Shown: piece after piece, positions 12,912 through 24,830 of the stretch
How the letters are laid out: the number at the start of each line of letters is the position of its first letter
How positions within the stretch are numbered: position 1 is the stretch's first letter
From: Nicotiana tabacum
Lineage: Eukaryota > Streptophyta > Magnoliopsida > Solanales > Solanaceae
Direction: 5' to 3'
Length of the DNA stretch: 64,000 bases
NCBI RefSeq assembly: GCF_000715075.1
Contig: NC_134101.1
Span: 191,476,103 to 191,540,102, forward strand
The notes under the pieces: generated by a model
What the model was told of the DNA's origin: nothing
What the model saw: the letters and a program-made list of their open reading frames with translations, nothing else
Database searches by the model: none
Program-made: the position numbers and the translations under genes

Positions 12912-13318
12912 TGTTGATACTCAATCTTTCCTCATATATTTTTTTAAACATGTATATATGCTTTCAAAATAGTACATATGTAGTTATAAGCATGCATAAG
13001 TATTTTTTATAATTTTTCTACAGTTTTAAAAGCTCCAAATCAACTTCATACCAATTTGATGGTAAACATTGTCTTCACATTTCGAAGGACTATTTTGAGA
13101 ACCCTTATTGTTCTTATTTTATAATCATAGTGATGATTATTATTATTTTGATCATTGGAACACCCACGTTTATTGTTCAACCACACGTCTTCATTTAAAC
13201 TTATTACGCACTGCTACCACATTCACTTCAAGAATGGAGCAAATCAAGTGGGACACTCTTCATGCCTTTAATGAAAAATATATTATTTTCTTTAGTCATC
13301 ATTATATCATCAATATGG
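12912..13318 (+). mobile_element. Start of 3' LTR of the Tat-like element, truncated
   Basis: It begins TGTTGATACTC right after the polypurine tract. About 400 AT-rich bases remain before copia-like gag sequence starts on the other strand near 13318. The CA end is missing, so no target duplication can be checked. Confidence 0.65.
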
Positions 13319-13534
13319 TATAGTGGGACTCAAACCCTTAGGAATGGCTACAACTGGGTTGCCAAGATTCTTGGTAGGAACAAAGGGTCCATCACAGATA
13401 ACATCCCATAGCTCTGAATCTTCAGCCATGATGAAGTCGTGCATCGTAGTCTTCCACCATCTAAAATATTGGCCGTTGAACCTTGGTGGTCTGTAAGTAG
13501 ACTGGCCTTCTTTGAAGTTTGGCAGAGCTGCCAT
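13310..13534 (-). pseudogene. Copia gag N-terminus (UBN2-like), truncated
   Basis: 74 residues open with MAALPNF and contain PPRFNGQYFRWWKTTMHDF and DSELWDVICDGP, the hallmark of the N-terminal gag region of plant copia elements. The protein would form the cytoplasmic retrotransposon particle. The full gag is several hundred residues; this one runs into unrelated sequence at about 13320. The start codon follows the primer site by about 40 bases, as expected. Confidence 0.8.
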
Positions 13535-13589
13535 GAGGATCCTTTCTAGGTGTTAACCTGATAGAAAGAACCTTCTTTGATACCAATTT

Positions 13590-14541
13590 ATAGAATTTAA
13601 GGGTCCACCAAACTCTATAGAGAACCAGGTTCTCTATCAGGTTCATAGAACACACGCACACTGTAGTAAGTAAATGACACAGAGGAATTTTACATGGAAA
13701 ATTCCCAGATCAACGAGATTAAAAACCAAGACCTACCCTTGTAGGATTTCAACTTCACTACTGAGCAACTTTTAGATTACAACCTATTATAACCTAGGAA
13801 TTAACCTCTTAATCCCTCACTAACTTGTAACTACATTATTAAAAGCCACTTTGTAATAACTCTATTACAAAGACTTAATCACTCACTAACTTGTAACAAC
13901 ACTATACAAGCCACTTTGTAATATCTCTATTACAAAGACTTCACAACTTGACTAACTCTAGCCACGACACAAACAAAAGGGTTTATGATTTACAAAGGGT
14001 TTCCTACACAATGCTTCTAAGTAAGCTAAGTAGGAATTACAAGTAGACTTCTTTAACAAAGGTACAACACAACTAAGGACATGTAATAACTTCAACATAT
14101 GGAACTGGTCCTTGGTTATGTTGTTCTTCGTTCTTGATGCCCTTGAGAATCACTTGCAAGATTGACACAGACTTAAGAGAATGCTTGATGAGTTCTTGAC
14201 TGTGCAAGTGATTTGTTTTACCTTTTCTTGATGTTAATATCTCATTTGTGACATCACTTGGATGATGCAAGCATGTTAGGTGAAGGGCATTCCCTATAAA
14301 GTTGACTACTGCACTGCTTCTGCACTGTAGCGTGTGCAGGCAGCAACTTTTCCAACTGGAGAGTTGACTTCGTACAGTCTTCTTGGGAACTGGTAGGGAC
14401 CTGTTCCCTCAGCTGTTCCTTCAACTCTGGAGATTTGAAACATATCCCAAACTGGAGACTTGTTGATCTTTAAGTTCCTGATGATGTGTAACAGGTTCCT
14501 TATCTGGTTCTTAATAGTAAGTTTGTTAGATCATCAAAACA
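13590..14541 (-). mobile_element. Copia-like LTR
   Basis: About 950 bases. Repeated phrases such as GAACCTGGTTC, GAACCAG and AACTGGTAGGGACC occur near the start and end, and an imperfect duplication lies in the middle (AACTTGTAAC...TTACAAAG at about 13800-13940). The primer site beside its inner end supports the LTR call. Confidence 0.7.
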
Positions 14542-16557
14542 TAATAGGAATACACATATAACTTATTAATGTTGAACCATTCAATACCTGGACCGCTGGT
14601 ACAATTTGATCCTGCAACACCAATTGCTTTACGACCCTTGATCTAATGATGTTGGTCGAGCTACCTGGATCAATCAATACATGTTTAACCTGAGATTTAT
14701 TGATAAGTACAGGTATTACCAGTGCATCATTGTGAGTCTGTACGATGCCCTTGGCATCTTCGTCGCAGAACGAGATAGCTCCCTCCGGTATGTAATCCCG
14801 AGTGCATTTTTCCCTCTTAATAGACACTTTAGTGTGTTTTATCGTTGGCCCTTGGGGGACATCGACTCCCCCAATGATTATGTTAATCACGTGCTGAGGC
14901 TTATTTTGTTCGACCTATTTGTTGGTTTCCCTATTTTTGAAGTGGTTTTTGGCTCGCTCTTTTAGGTATTATCGGAGGTGCCCATTGTTGAATAATCGAG
15001 CAACTTCTTCTGTTAACTGTCGGCAATCTTCAATGCTATGACCGTGAGTACCGTGATACTTACACATCAAATTAGGATCTCTCTAGGTAGGGTCGTACTA
15101 CAATGGTCGGGGCCACTTGGTATCTTTGATCCGCCCTATGGCCGACACGATGCTTGCAGTGCCACGTTGAAATTGTACTTCGTTAATCTTGGTGCTTCCC
15201 TACTCTCGAGCGACATGCCAAACCCGCTCTTGCTCATCATGCCCCACCTACTCGGCCCTCAATCACTTCTCCTCTCATTCCTAGTTGGGTGACACCCGGA
15301 CCCGTTTCTCCTCCGATCCGCGCTGTATGGCTAATACCGATATCGGACAAGCATTGGTTCCTGATCAAGGGCTCTCTTAGATCTATCATAGGTTCTGATG
15401 GGGTAAACAGATCTAGAAGGGGCCTCGAGTTGGTCGTCTTCGACCCTAATCTTTGATTGGTATTTGTTGTGGATGCCGGCCCAGGTTACAACTGGGTGCT
15501 CTACCAAATTTTGTTTTAGCTATTGAGAGGCCACTGAATTGCATGGGTTGAGCCCTTGAGTGAATACCTGAATGACCTAATCATTCGCAACTGGTGGCAG
15601 ATCCATCTGTTCCATTTGGAATCTTGACACGAACTCCCTAAGCATCTCGTTATCCCTTTCTTTGACCTTAAAAAGATCTGACTTTCTGGTATCGACCTTG
15701 ATGGCTCTGGCATGGGCCTTTACGAAAGCATCTGCAAGCATAGCAAATGAGTCAATAGAGTTTGTAGGCAGGTTGTGATACTATATCATTTCCCCATTGA
15801 ACAAAGTTTCCCCAAACTTTTTAGCAACACTGACTCGATTTCGTTATCTTCTAAGTTGTTCCTTTTGATCGCGCATGTATAGGAGGTTATATGCTCATTT
15901 GGATCTGTGGTCCCATTATACTTGGGAATGTCGGGCATTCAAAACATATTCGGTGCTGCGCTCGGGGGGAGGGGCTTCTAGATATTTTTTTGGAGTTTGG
16001 TCCCTTCAATATCGGAGGTGCTTCCGGGATCTGATCGACCCTAGAGTTGTATGTTTCCACCTTTTTGTCAATGGCCTCAATCTTTTTCTCGCCTGACTCC
16101 ACTCATTTTGTTAATGCTTTGAGCATCTTCATTACCTCTAAAGTTTCTCCGGGTTCGACTTGACCCGATCTCACAACAACTTTTTCATCTCTCATAGTAT
16201 TTTTTAGGGATTGTTCGGGCTCGACCCTGCTAGGGGCGTGGCTTTGGTTCTGCAACTGCGCTATTGCAACTTGTTGAGCCTGCAACATCTTGAAAATCAA
16301 TCATAGGCTTACCCCGTCACCTTCACCTTCGGGCACTGCTCGAGCCGTTGATCGAGGTCCCTAGTGAACACTGTTCTCAGGATCGGTTGGCAAATTGATA
16401 TTGATGGCCAACTGCGAGTTAGCGTCGATCGGGTTGGCAGCTGGGACACCATTGGGATCGGTAGAAGGAACATTATTACTGGCACCACATTATTATGTTT
16501 GTCGTGATGGCCTAACTCTGTGTCAATATTCAAGTGAGCAGGCTGAGAGTTTGTCAT
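14534..16557 (-). pseudogene. Tat-like gag and start of protease
   Basis: Starting at 16557 with MTNSQPAHLN, the region continues with MLQAQQVAIAQLQNQ (helical, about 16290), then RVDQIPEAPPILKGPNSKK, then the retrotransposon gag domain on the minus strand around 15740-15510 with FVKAHARAIKV, a KVKERDNEMLREFVSRFQ block and FTQGLNPCN. The end has GGVDVPQGPTIKHTK and a protease motif LIDPGSSTNIIRS, where the usual DSG/DTG is DPGSS. It needs several frame changes and has many stops, so it is non-functional. It retains the gag core that the 40991-54581 element lacks. Confidence 0.85.
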
Positions 16558-16650
16558 TCTTAGGATGTACCGGAATTAAGATTTCAAAGAACAAGCGTAA
16601 AATAGGATGTGTTATGGAAATTCGTATTAAATCAACACTATTATCTTTAT

Positions 16651-16670
16651 CCCAATGGTGGGCACCAAAC
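16651..16670 (-). other. Primer-binding site of the minus-strand Tat-like element
   Basis: On the minus strand GTTTGGTGCCCACCATTGGG directly follows the LTR end GATAAACA. It is nearly identical to the site at 41718-41737. Confidence 0.75.
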
Positions 16671-17556
16671 TGTTTATCCTAAAAATGGGTAATAATTAAA
16701 TTTTTACGCGATTTAAAGGATACATGATTTAATTTAATACGAATAATTAAGAATAACAGATAAATGAACTAAAGACAAAATAAACGATCAAATCAATCAC
16801 AATGTAATGACCAAGCCTGATATTAGATTGAACCGAAGGACTTGCCCTCGATTGGACCCTCGATATAGGCTCGGTCGCGAGTGAAGAAAAGAACAAATGA
16901 GTAATGCCTTGAACAATAGCTAGAAGACAAATTAAACTTTTATTGCTTTGAATTGCGTGTTACAATGTGTCATACTAAAGAAAAACTTTCCTTTTATATA
17001 GTAAGAGAATTTCAATCCTAGTACAAATCTAAAAAAGGTAAAAATCATCTTTTTCCGGTAATTATTGATCTATAATTGATAGTGAGCGAGATTAGTATCG
17101 TAATATCCGGTTGAGGGCGAATATTACGGCCCGTATCCGTCATGTATAACCGCTCACCGTGTATCCTGAGGTCCAGAAGCTATACTTGGTCCGGGGTACG
17201 TCGCATTTCCGTGTCTGATCTCAAATATATCATTCATTTTTCTCGGGTCTCTATATGAGGGGTTCCTAGTCTCGAACAACGATTATTAACCGTTTCAATT
17301 GACTAAAAATTTTGTTGTGATAGGAGGAGAAAAAATCGTTGCAATAGATCGTGATATAGCAATGCTTATGCAAACCGTTGCAACAGATCTATTGGCACGC
17401 GGCGTGGTGAAACAGTTTCCAAACCGTCCCAATAGCTCTATTGCAACGGTTTTCACAGCTATTGCAACGGATTTGCGTCCGTTGCTATAGGCTCAATTTC
17501 CAGTAGTGTCTCATCGGAAAATCGGGGAAAACTTTGCCCCCGATTTTACTCGTACA
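16671..17556 (-). mobile_element. 5' LTR of the minus-strand Tat-like element, with CACTA insertion
   Basis: The LTR runs on the minus strand from TGTACGAG at 17556 to GATAAACA at 16671. A CACTA-type terminal fragment (about 17300-17508) sits inside it near its start, so the real LTR is about 680 bases. The outer limit is set by similarity of the terminus only. Confidence 0.65.
17300..17508 (+). mobile_element. CACTA-type element, one end only
   Basis: The segment ends TTTCCAGTAGTG, the complement of a CACTACTGGAAA terminus typical of CACTA (En/Spm) elements. It contains subterminal repeats around TTGCAACGG in both orientations (about 17338, 17378, 17440, 17461) and ACGGATTTGCGTCCGT. I found no opposite end, so it is a truncated copy; the left limit is approximate. 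Confidence 0.7.
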
Positions 17557-18346
<790 letters not shown>

Positions 18347-18402
18347 AAATAAGGCCTCAATTAAGAATTCCATTCATATTGCTCTGCTTAATTTGTCAAA
18401 AC

Positions 18403-18972
18403 ATGGCGCATGAAGAACCATCATCACCGCCTAATTCCCCCACATTGTCCTTGTTTCCACTCTCTTCAGAGAAGCTTTCTTCCCAACTTCGCCCTCGCCG
18501 TAATCCCCAAATTTCTAATCATTCAGAACCGCAAACTTCCACCATTCTATGCGTATCATCACAACCTAATTCATCACAACACTTCATTGATTTGACAGAA
18601 GAAGAAGAAGAACCAGTTCTGATTCTGAACCAAGAATCGGTTTCAAGAAAGCGAAAATCACCGGCTACTAGCACTAATTATGTTTCTAATAAGTTCTCTG
18701 TTAAAGCTGGTAAACGAAGGAAGAAAGAGCCGGAAGTACTGACTCGGAATTTGATTTCCATCATGGAACGAAGTAGATTTTGTGAAGAGAAGGAATCCGC
18801 GGAATGGGTATTTGCTGCTTCATCATCACCACCGCCTTCTACTGCTTTGAGTCTGTCTTTGCCTGAATATTCACAAGTCAAGAATCAAGAAGAAGCTGGG
18901 GTTTCACACAGGATTTCTTATGCTACCAAAAAAACCCTTCACAAATGTCCAAAGGGCTGGCTAAGTCTATGA
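18403..18972 (+). CDS. Small nuclear-type protein with SIM-like, NLS-like and EAR-like motifs
   Basis: I do not recognise the family. The 189-residue product is Ser/Pro-rich and mostly disordered. A SUMO-interaction-like motif, FIDLTEEEE, lies at 61-69. Basic clusters RKRK (82-85) and KRRKK (104-108) look like a bipartite nuclear signal. LSLSL (149-153) fits the LxLxL EAR co-repressor motif. There is no DNA-binding domain, signal peptide or membrane segment. I chose the ATG at 18403 because it has A at -3 and G at +4 and excludes the Val-Cys read-through of the GT tract. An intronless nuclear regulator or adaptor is inference. It is the only long ORF here without stops or transposon similarity. 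It could still be a truncated or chance ORF, and the last 35 residues look less constrained. Confidence 0.6.
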   Translation: MAHEEPSSPPNSPTLSLFPLSSEKLSSQLRPRRNPQISNHSEPQTSTILCVSSQPNSSQHFIDLTEEEEEPVLILNQESVSRKRKSPATSTNYVSNKFSVKAGKRRKKEPEVLTRNLISIMERSRFCEEKESAEWVFAASSSPPPSTALSLSLPEYSQVKNQEEAGVSHRISYATKKTLHKCPKGWLSL

Positions 18973-19528
18973 GAAGTCAAAGAATCAAGAAGCAGAGAGG
19001 AGTTCCATGATAGACTTCCAATGGAATGGCTGAGTAAATGAGAATCTAACTTCTTTTTGTTGGCGAATTTAGGTTAAGGAATTAACATTTTTTTTTTCTT
19101 ACAGTAGAAAGAATGACAATAGAGGTTATTATTCACAACCTTCTATTGTCATGCTTGCTACTATAGATTGTTTGTTTAACACTTTTCTACAATTAATTCT
19201 TTGTTGAAGTCCTGAGTTTGGAACATGGACAGTCACTTTGGCAGATTTTATAGTTTCTTGAAGTATAGCCTAATTCCTTAACTTGAATTCTAGTAAGACA
19301 AGAGTACTACATTAGGCTTTCAAATTATCCAATTATGCGCTTCTGGGATGACAAAATTATTGTCCAGAAAAACATCCCTAAAGTTTGGGTTGGAACGGTG
19401 AGAATCAACAGGAATCTTGACTGATCTATTACTTTATGAATGAAGAAGAGTGAAAAATGAATTAAATTAAGAACTAAAGTTATCAACCTGCGCCTGTCTG
19501 CCAATAATTGTTTCTGAAGTGTTCATTA
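18973..19528 (+). other. 3' flank of the candidate gene
   Basis: AT-rich sequence with a poly-T tract (about 19090) and AGAATGACAATAGAGGTTA with its inverted partner AACCTTCTATTGTCATGCTT at about 19110-19155, a small hairpin of roughly 14 paired bases. It could serve as a 3' end structure or be a small foldback. No AATAAA was noticed just after the stop. Confidence 0.5.
19521..19528 (+). repeat. Imperfect 8-bp target duplication, left
   Basis: GTTCATTA to the left of the hAT element pairs with GTTCAATT at 21630-21637, 6 of 8 matching. Eight bases is the usual hAT target duplication. Confidence 0.65.
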
Positions 19529-19816
19529 TAAGGGTGGCAAACGGTTCGGGCCCGGGCCTAAACGGGCCTCGTGGGCTAGTCCTAAGTGGGCTTGTTCTAT
19601 GTGGGCCTGGGTTTCGTGGGCCGGACTTAAACGGTCCCGGGCTTCATGGGCTTTTGGATGTAACCGAACCGGGATCGAGACCACGAACTAGTGGTCCCGG
19701 ACTAAGTGGGCCGGGCCCGAGCCCAAACGGGCCTAAGTGGCCTGACCTATTTTTTTAAAAAAAATTTATCTAAGGCAATTTCTTGTAAATTACATAGCTT
19801 GTATATATTATATATA

Positions 19817-20716
19817 GGAAAAATACATAAGTACCCCCTCACATATATCCGGATTCCCAACTATACACTTTATCTTTGCGGGATCCTATTACCCCCCTAA
19901 ACTTTTTTTAAATTGAATTATTTAAACCCTTAACGCTGACGTGACAGAGTGTATGTATTTCACTCTCCCAAAGGAGAGTGAGAAGCAAGAAAAAACAGAT
20001 TATTTTTTATTCTTTTTTACCATTTTTTCTTACTTTTTTCCCCTTTTCCTTTTTCTTTGTCTTTTTTCTTTTACTTTTTTTTCGTTTCTTCTCTAATTCC
20101 GGTGGATATTCATTCACCGGCGACTTTGTCTAACCGTTTTTCTTCCATTTATTAAATTCTCAAAAAGATCTATTCATAAGAAAAGCAAAATACACTCAGA
20201 TTTGGGGGGGAAAATTCATCATCGAAAAACCTTCCCACGTCGGAAAAAAATGATGTATTGAAATTTTAACTGAAAAAAGTCTTCTCAGCTTATATTCGTT
20301 TTTATTTTTTTTGTTCTTCTTCCCACACATGAATTATATATATATAAAACAAAACAAACTTAGATCGGGATAAAAATTTGTCGCCGGAAAAAATGGTGTT
20401 CGTGAAATTCCGACGACCACCATTTTATGCCGCCGGTGACCAAAACAAAAATAAAGAGAATGAAATAACCAAAAAAATATGAGAATAATAAGAAATAAGA
20501 AAAAAGGATAAGAAAAAGAAGAAAAAATAAAAAAGTACTAAAAATACATGTGGGGGCGCGTGTAGTTCACCACTTGCCAAGAGTTTGGTTGTCTAGTTTT
20601 AGAGTGCAAATAATTCCATTTAAAAAACGTTTAGGGGAGTAATAGGATTCTCGCAAAGATAAAATGTGTAGTTGGGAATTCGGGTATAGGTCAGGGGGAT
20701 AGTTATGCATTTTCCC
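19817..20716. mobile_element. Long-arm foldback (MULE-like) element nested in the hAT element
   Basis: The left end GGAAAAATACATAAGTACCC and the right end, read in complement, GGGAAAATGCATAACTATCC are similar. The inverted similarity continues through CCCAACTATACACTTTATCT and GGATCCTATTAC, then through T-rich (19985-20095) against A-rich (20440-20545) arms and CACCGGCGAC-type blocks near the centre. The arms are thus about 400 bases of a 900-base element. Flanking DNA is TATATA-rich on both sides, so the target duplication (possibly 9 bases) cannot be read securely. A related arm occurs at 34497-34690. Confidence 0.75.
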
Positions 20717-20899
20717 TTTATATATATATATATGAACTCGGTATCAAAGTTGCAAATTAAAGTTTACATTTAATACTTCAAATTAAAGTTCAATGCCTTC
20801 AACATAATACTTCAAATTAATCCAACAAACTAAAACATTAAGCATAATACGTCTAATAATTTTAACATAACACAAATTGTCTCAAATCAACTTAAAATA

Positions 20900-21160
20900 T
20901 TAAATACGAATGTCTGAAGAACGCGCAAGACAACTCTTTATATGCCTCCTTAAACAGCTTGTGCCCTCCAACTTTGGACGATGAGTGTAGACTCGACCAC
21001 AGTTCTTGCGCTTTATTATGTAAACTTCTTCATTTTCTTCTACTACATTAAAGTGGTCCAAAATAAATGGGCGCAATCTAGAATCACCGGGCATGATTTT
21101 ACTTGAATTGAAAATTTCAATTTGAGAAATAGGAGATGAGTGAAGACTTAAATACTTCAA
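20900..21160 (-). pseudogene. hAT transposase N-terminus (BED zinc finger), truncated
   Basis: 86 residues. The BED-like region has NCGRVYTHRP, GTSCLRRHIKSC and an acidic lead-in (VVEENEEVY). Cys54, His73 and Cys77 are in place, but the first expected Cys, near residue 51, is Arg/Lys, so zinc binding would be impaired. BED fingers bind subterminal repeats of the element's DNA. The dimerisation and catalytic domains that should follow are missing: the frame ends nine residues after the last Cys. Confidence 0.75.
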
Positions 21161-21637
21161 TTTGAGTTTGAGAAATGAGAGAGATTGATGATTTTGTGAG
21201 AAAAATGAAAGAATGAGGGGTATTTATAGTTGAAAATAGGAAAAAGGTATAATTATAAAAAGTTTGGGGTTAAAACAAAGTTGAAGAGGGGTTAAATAGC
21301 TATTTTAGAAAGCCCAAATGACTATTTTTGCAGGCCAACTGCCATTTTTTAAATGTTGCAACGGCTAAAAAAAAATTGGATTTTTTTTTAAAAAGTAGTC
21401 GTTGGGCCCATTTTAGCCCGTTTAGGACCAGTTGAACCGGCCCACTTAAGACCCGGTCCCGGGCCCAAACGGTCCCGGTCCTAACGGGCTTCTTCAATGA
21501 ACAGGCTCACTTAGGCCTCAAGCCCTCTGGTCCCGGGCTTAAATGGGTAGGCCCGTTTAGACCTACTTCCCATATGGGCTCGCGGGCCTGAGCCGGGCCC
21601 GGGCCTAACCGGCCTACTTGCCACCCTTAGTTCAATT

Positions 21638-22020
21638 CAATGAATTTAGGGCAAAAAATATAAATTACAAATTATAGGAACCAATTTTGACCCATAAAAT
21701 ATATTAGCCCAAAGTTGACCCGTCTAATGGCCCAAATCTCACCCAATTAAAGCCCAAAGAAGGTAACTGTTGAGAGAAGATTTTCTGTGATAACTACTAA
21801 CCAAACTTTTTTCCTTCGTCATTTTTGTCCTAACTTTACACTAAGTTTTTCTTCTAGTTCCACAAATTTGATACTAATTTAAAACCTTTTGATTAAATAT
21901 ATTTATGAAATGCTCCTAACAACCTCGTAGCCTCTTGAAAATACGTACAAACGTCTCCATACCGATCCATAAGACTTTACTAAGCTTGCTCATGACTCAT
22001 GAAACCCAAGTGAACCTAAT
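21638..22020 (-). other. 5' leader of a long-LTR retrotransposon, minus strand
   Basis: Read on the minus strand, this follows the primer site at 22035-22021 and includes GGTTTCATGAGTCATGAGCA, AGTCTTATGGATCGGTATGG and TTCAAGAGGCTACGAGG, which I recognise as the typical leader of Solanaceae elements of this type. Gag itself is absent; the hAT element lies beyond 21638. Confidence 0.65.
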
Positions 22021-22035
22021 GCTCTGATATCAAGT
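22021..22035 (-). other. Primer-binding site, tRNA-iMet type
   Basis: On the minus strand ACTTGATATCAGAGC follows the LTR terminus GTCGTGACA. It matches the TGGTATCAGAGC type complementary to the initiator methionine tRNA, with one G changed to A. Confidence 0.8.
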
Positions 22036-24808
22036 TGTCACGACCCAAAATCCACTATAGGTCGTGATGACGCCTAACGCCGCCGTCAGGCAAGCTAGCG
22101 ATGATTGATCCACTTATTTACTCATTTTTATTACTTTTGAAATCATAATTTCCATTAATTAAATAATATGAAATAGAATTTACAGGGTGAAACAATGATA
22201 ATTACGTAAACTACCACACAAACATCAAGTAGGAACCCCCAAGATCCAGTGTCATAAGTGCATGAGCATCAACTAGGAAATATGATAACATACAACACAT
22301 GTCTAGAATACAAATTAGATAGGAGAATGTAAATAACTCTTATGGGGACTCTGTATGCTGCAGATTCGTACATGGAATGCAGCTCACCGTAAATCTCCGC
22401 AATAGCCGCGCCTCTGCGCCCAAAAAACCACTAAACATATATGTACCTACACAAAATATGCAGCAAGTATAGTATGAGTACTTAAATCAACACATACACA
22501 GTAAGTATCTAGTTTAACAAATTAATCTCTCAAGCCAATGAAACGAAATCAATTATAATTAGGCTCCAAGAATTTTTTTACGCACGAATTATGCCGAGGT
22601 CGTACCGCCCGATCCAACATACAAAATTGTGCACTGTTGAGGGTCGAATGACACGAACCATAGATGCATCTATTAACCTGCCGAGGCGAACGACCCGCTC
22701 CCATGAGAGTAGTGGAATTTACCTTGCTCGTGGAATATACTTGCGACACGAGTGAACATATATTTCTCAAAGTTATCATAATATTCCTCAATTCTTTCCA
22801 AAAATAAGAAATTCAAACTGAAAACCTTTAAATCTTGAAATCCTTAATCTCAGCTCTATTCAAGGCAAATATTAAGCACAATCAAATAACGGTGTCAACA
22901 AGGCATGCTGTAAATCTAAGACTATCCGAACATAAGCGTAATTAGTAGCTACGTACGGACTCTTGTCACCTCGTGTGTGCGTAGCCCCCACAAATAGAAG
23001 CACATATTAATTCAATTCACCTATGAGGTTAATTCCCTCTTACAAGGTTAGAAAAGAGACTTACCTCGTCTTAATGCCCACTTTTTGGTCACAATTTTGC
23101 TCTAAAGCCCCAATTTGGTGTCGTCCAATATGAAACTAGTCAAACAACGTGCAAATTAATCAACAATATACTCCAATGCTTGAAATTTAATAATTTATAA
23201 AAATTTCCAACTCCGCTTGACAGGTTGCCAGTGGGGTCTAAGTCTCGGAACCCGGCGAAACTCACAAAATCCGACTATACATTCAATTACGAGTTCAACC
23301 ATACTAATTTTATTCAAATTCGACTCCGAATCGGTATTCAAAACTTTGTTTTGTGAAATTATAAAAATTTCTTCTGATTTCTTCTTGAAAAATCAAAATT
23401 TAATGGCGGAAATGAATATTAATCCATGAAATATAATCATAAGTAAGTCAAGAATGCTTACCCCAAGTTTTGTGGTGAAATTCCTCTCCCAAATCGCTAA
23501 ATCCCGAGGTTCCCAACTAAAAATAAGAAATAATGGCTCAAAGGTCCGAAATAGAGGACTTATAACACTGCCCCGACTTCCTTCTTCGGGTTCACGAGCC
23601 TCCCATCGTATTCGCGATGAACAAAATTCTCAAAAGCCATTTCCAAACTCTTCTTAGACAGCCACTAGTATAATGGTCATAACTTTTTGTACAAAACTCC
23701 AAATGCCAGATGGTTTGATTTTCTGAATTAGACACAAAGGGCTACAACTTTCATTTTAGATAATCTCATAATTCCTTATAGATTGCAAGATATAAGCTTC
23801 CAAAGTCGGACGATGGGACAACAGGAATTCCTTCTTCGCGAACGCATGACTCTCTTTGCAAACGAGATAAACAAAGTCCCAGCAGCAAAATTCTTCTTCG
23901 CGAACGCGAGAGGCTCCTTGCGAACGCGAAGAACAACACCTGACATAAAAAAACCAATATCCAATGTAGCACAAAATGATCCGATAAGACCCAAAACATA
24001 CCCGAGGCCCCCGGGACCCCAACCAAATATACCAACAAGTCCTAAAACATCATACGAACTTAGTTGAGGCCTCAAATCACATCAAACAATGCTAAAAACA
24101 CGAATTGCACCCCAATTCAAGCCTAATAAAACTAAGAAATTCTAACTTCTACATTCGATGCCGAAACCAATCAAATCAAGTCCGATTGACCTCAAATTTT
24201 GTACACAAGTCATAAATTACATAACAAACCTATTCCAATTTTCGAAATCGAAATCCGAATCTGATATTAAAAAGTCCACTTCCGGTCAAACTTTCCAAAA
24301 CCTTCAAATTTCCAACTTTCACCAAATGACCCCGAAATGACCAACGGTCCTCCAAATCCACATCCGGACGCACTTCTAAGACCCGAATCATCATACGGAG
24401 CTATTACCTGGCTCGGAATCCCAAACGAGCATTGATAACATTAAAATGCACTTCGACCCAAATTTACAAAATTCTTTCAAAATGCCAACTTTCCACAATA
24501 AGCGTTGAAACGCTCCCGGTTCATCCAAACCCTGATCCGGACATACGCCCAAGTTCAAAATCATCATACAAACCTATTGGAACTTTCAAATCTCGATTCT
24601 GAGGTTAATTACTCAAAAGTCAAACCTTGGTCAACTCTTTCAACTTAAAGCTTCTGAATTTAGAATTTTCCATCCGGATCAACTCCGAACCTCCCGAAAT
24701 TCAATTCTGACCATGCGTACAAGTCACAATACATGAAATGAAGCTACTCAAGGCCTTAAACTGCTAAACGATGCACTATAGCTCAAAACAACCGGTCGGG
24801 TCGTTACA
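22036..24808 (-). mobile_element. Long LTR, 2773 bp, minus orientation, with primer site and polypurine tract on either side
   Basis: Both termini are intact: minus-strand start TGTAACGACCCGACCGG at 24808 and end GGGTCGTGACA at 22036. Immediately after its end is a primer-binding site. Immediately before its start is a polypurine-like tract preceded by GTTCGAGGACGAACAT, the same lead-in seen before the LTRs at 32694 and 36922. One LTR therefore serves as the 3' end of one internal region and the 5' end of another. The dyad domain is at 23575-23945. Confidence 0.85.
23575..23945. repeat. Palindrome-rich domain of the LTR, CGCGAACGCG spelling
   Basis: Dyads include TTCTTCGCGAACGCATG, TTTGCAAACGAG, TTCTTCGCGAACGCGAG and CTTGCGAACGCGAAG, with ATTCGCGATGAAC near the left edge. 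Long ORFs on both strands here (23756-24075) arise from the low stop frequency of the repeat and are not genes. Confidence 0.7.
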
Positions 24809-24830
24809 TTCTCTACTACTTAAATATGTT
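24809..24830 (-). other. Polypurine tract before the minus-strand LTR
   Basis: Minus-strand AAGTAGTAGAGAA directly before TGTAACG. Other copies read AAGAGGGGGAGAA at this place, so the G-run has been eroded here. Confidence 0.65.

Larger units (their letters stand above)
8582..13318 (+). mobile_element. Tat-like Ty3/gypsy retrotransposon, 3' portion
   Basis: The fragment runs in the normal order: end of RT/RNase H, second RNase H, integrase, a long 3' untranslated region with a 29-bp tandem array, a polypurine tract and the beginning of the 3' LTR. The 5' LTR, gag, protease and RT are absent, cut at 8581 against a foreign LTR. The LTR is interrupted near 13318 by copia-like sequence. The Tat lineage is inferred from two RNase H domains and the tandem array between integrase and LTR. 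Confidence 0.85.
13310..14541 (-). mobile_element. Copia-like retrotransposon fragment: LTR, primer site, start of gag
   Basis: On the minus strand an LTR begins TGTTTTGATGATCTAACAAA at 14541 and runs to about 13590. A primer site AATTGGTATCAAAGAAGG follows, then a gag start at 13534. Everything after the first 74 gag codons is missing. The LTR end next to the primer site appears to read TA rather than CA, probably a mutation. The fragment separates two gypsy-type remnants. Confidence 0.75.
14542..17556 (-). mobile_element. Tat-like Ty3/gypsy element, 5' portion, minus strand
   Basis: On the minus strand: LTR (17556-16671), primer site (16670-16651), gag, then the beginning of protease, cut off near 14575 by copia sequence. 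The LTR start TGTACGAGTAAAATCGG resembles the TGTACACGGCTAAAATCGG start of the element at 40991-54581, and the protein sequence is of the same type, so this is a relative of that element. Confidence 0.85.
19529..21629 (-). mobile_element. Non-autonomous hAT transposon, 2.1 kb
   Basis: Termini are inverted: TAAGGGTGGCAA on the left and TTGCCACCCTTA on the right. Inside each end are GC-rich subterminal repeats built on GGGCCCGGGCCTAA and CTAAACGGGCC in opposite orientations (19540-19745 and 21405-21620). A BED-type zinc-finger remnant lies near the right end on the minus strand (20900-21160), giving the element's coding direction. The catalytic part of the transposase is absent. A foldback element is nested at 19817-20716. 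The imperfect 8-bp duplication supports the boundaries. Confidence 0.9.
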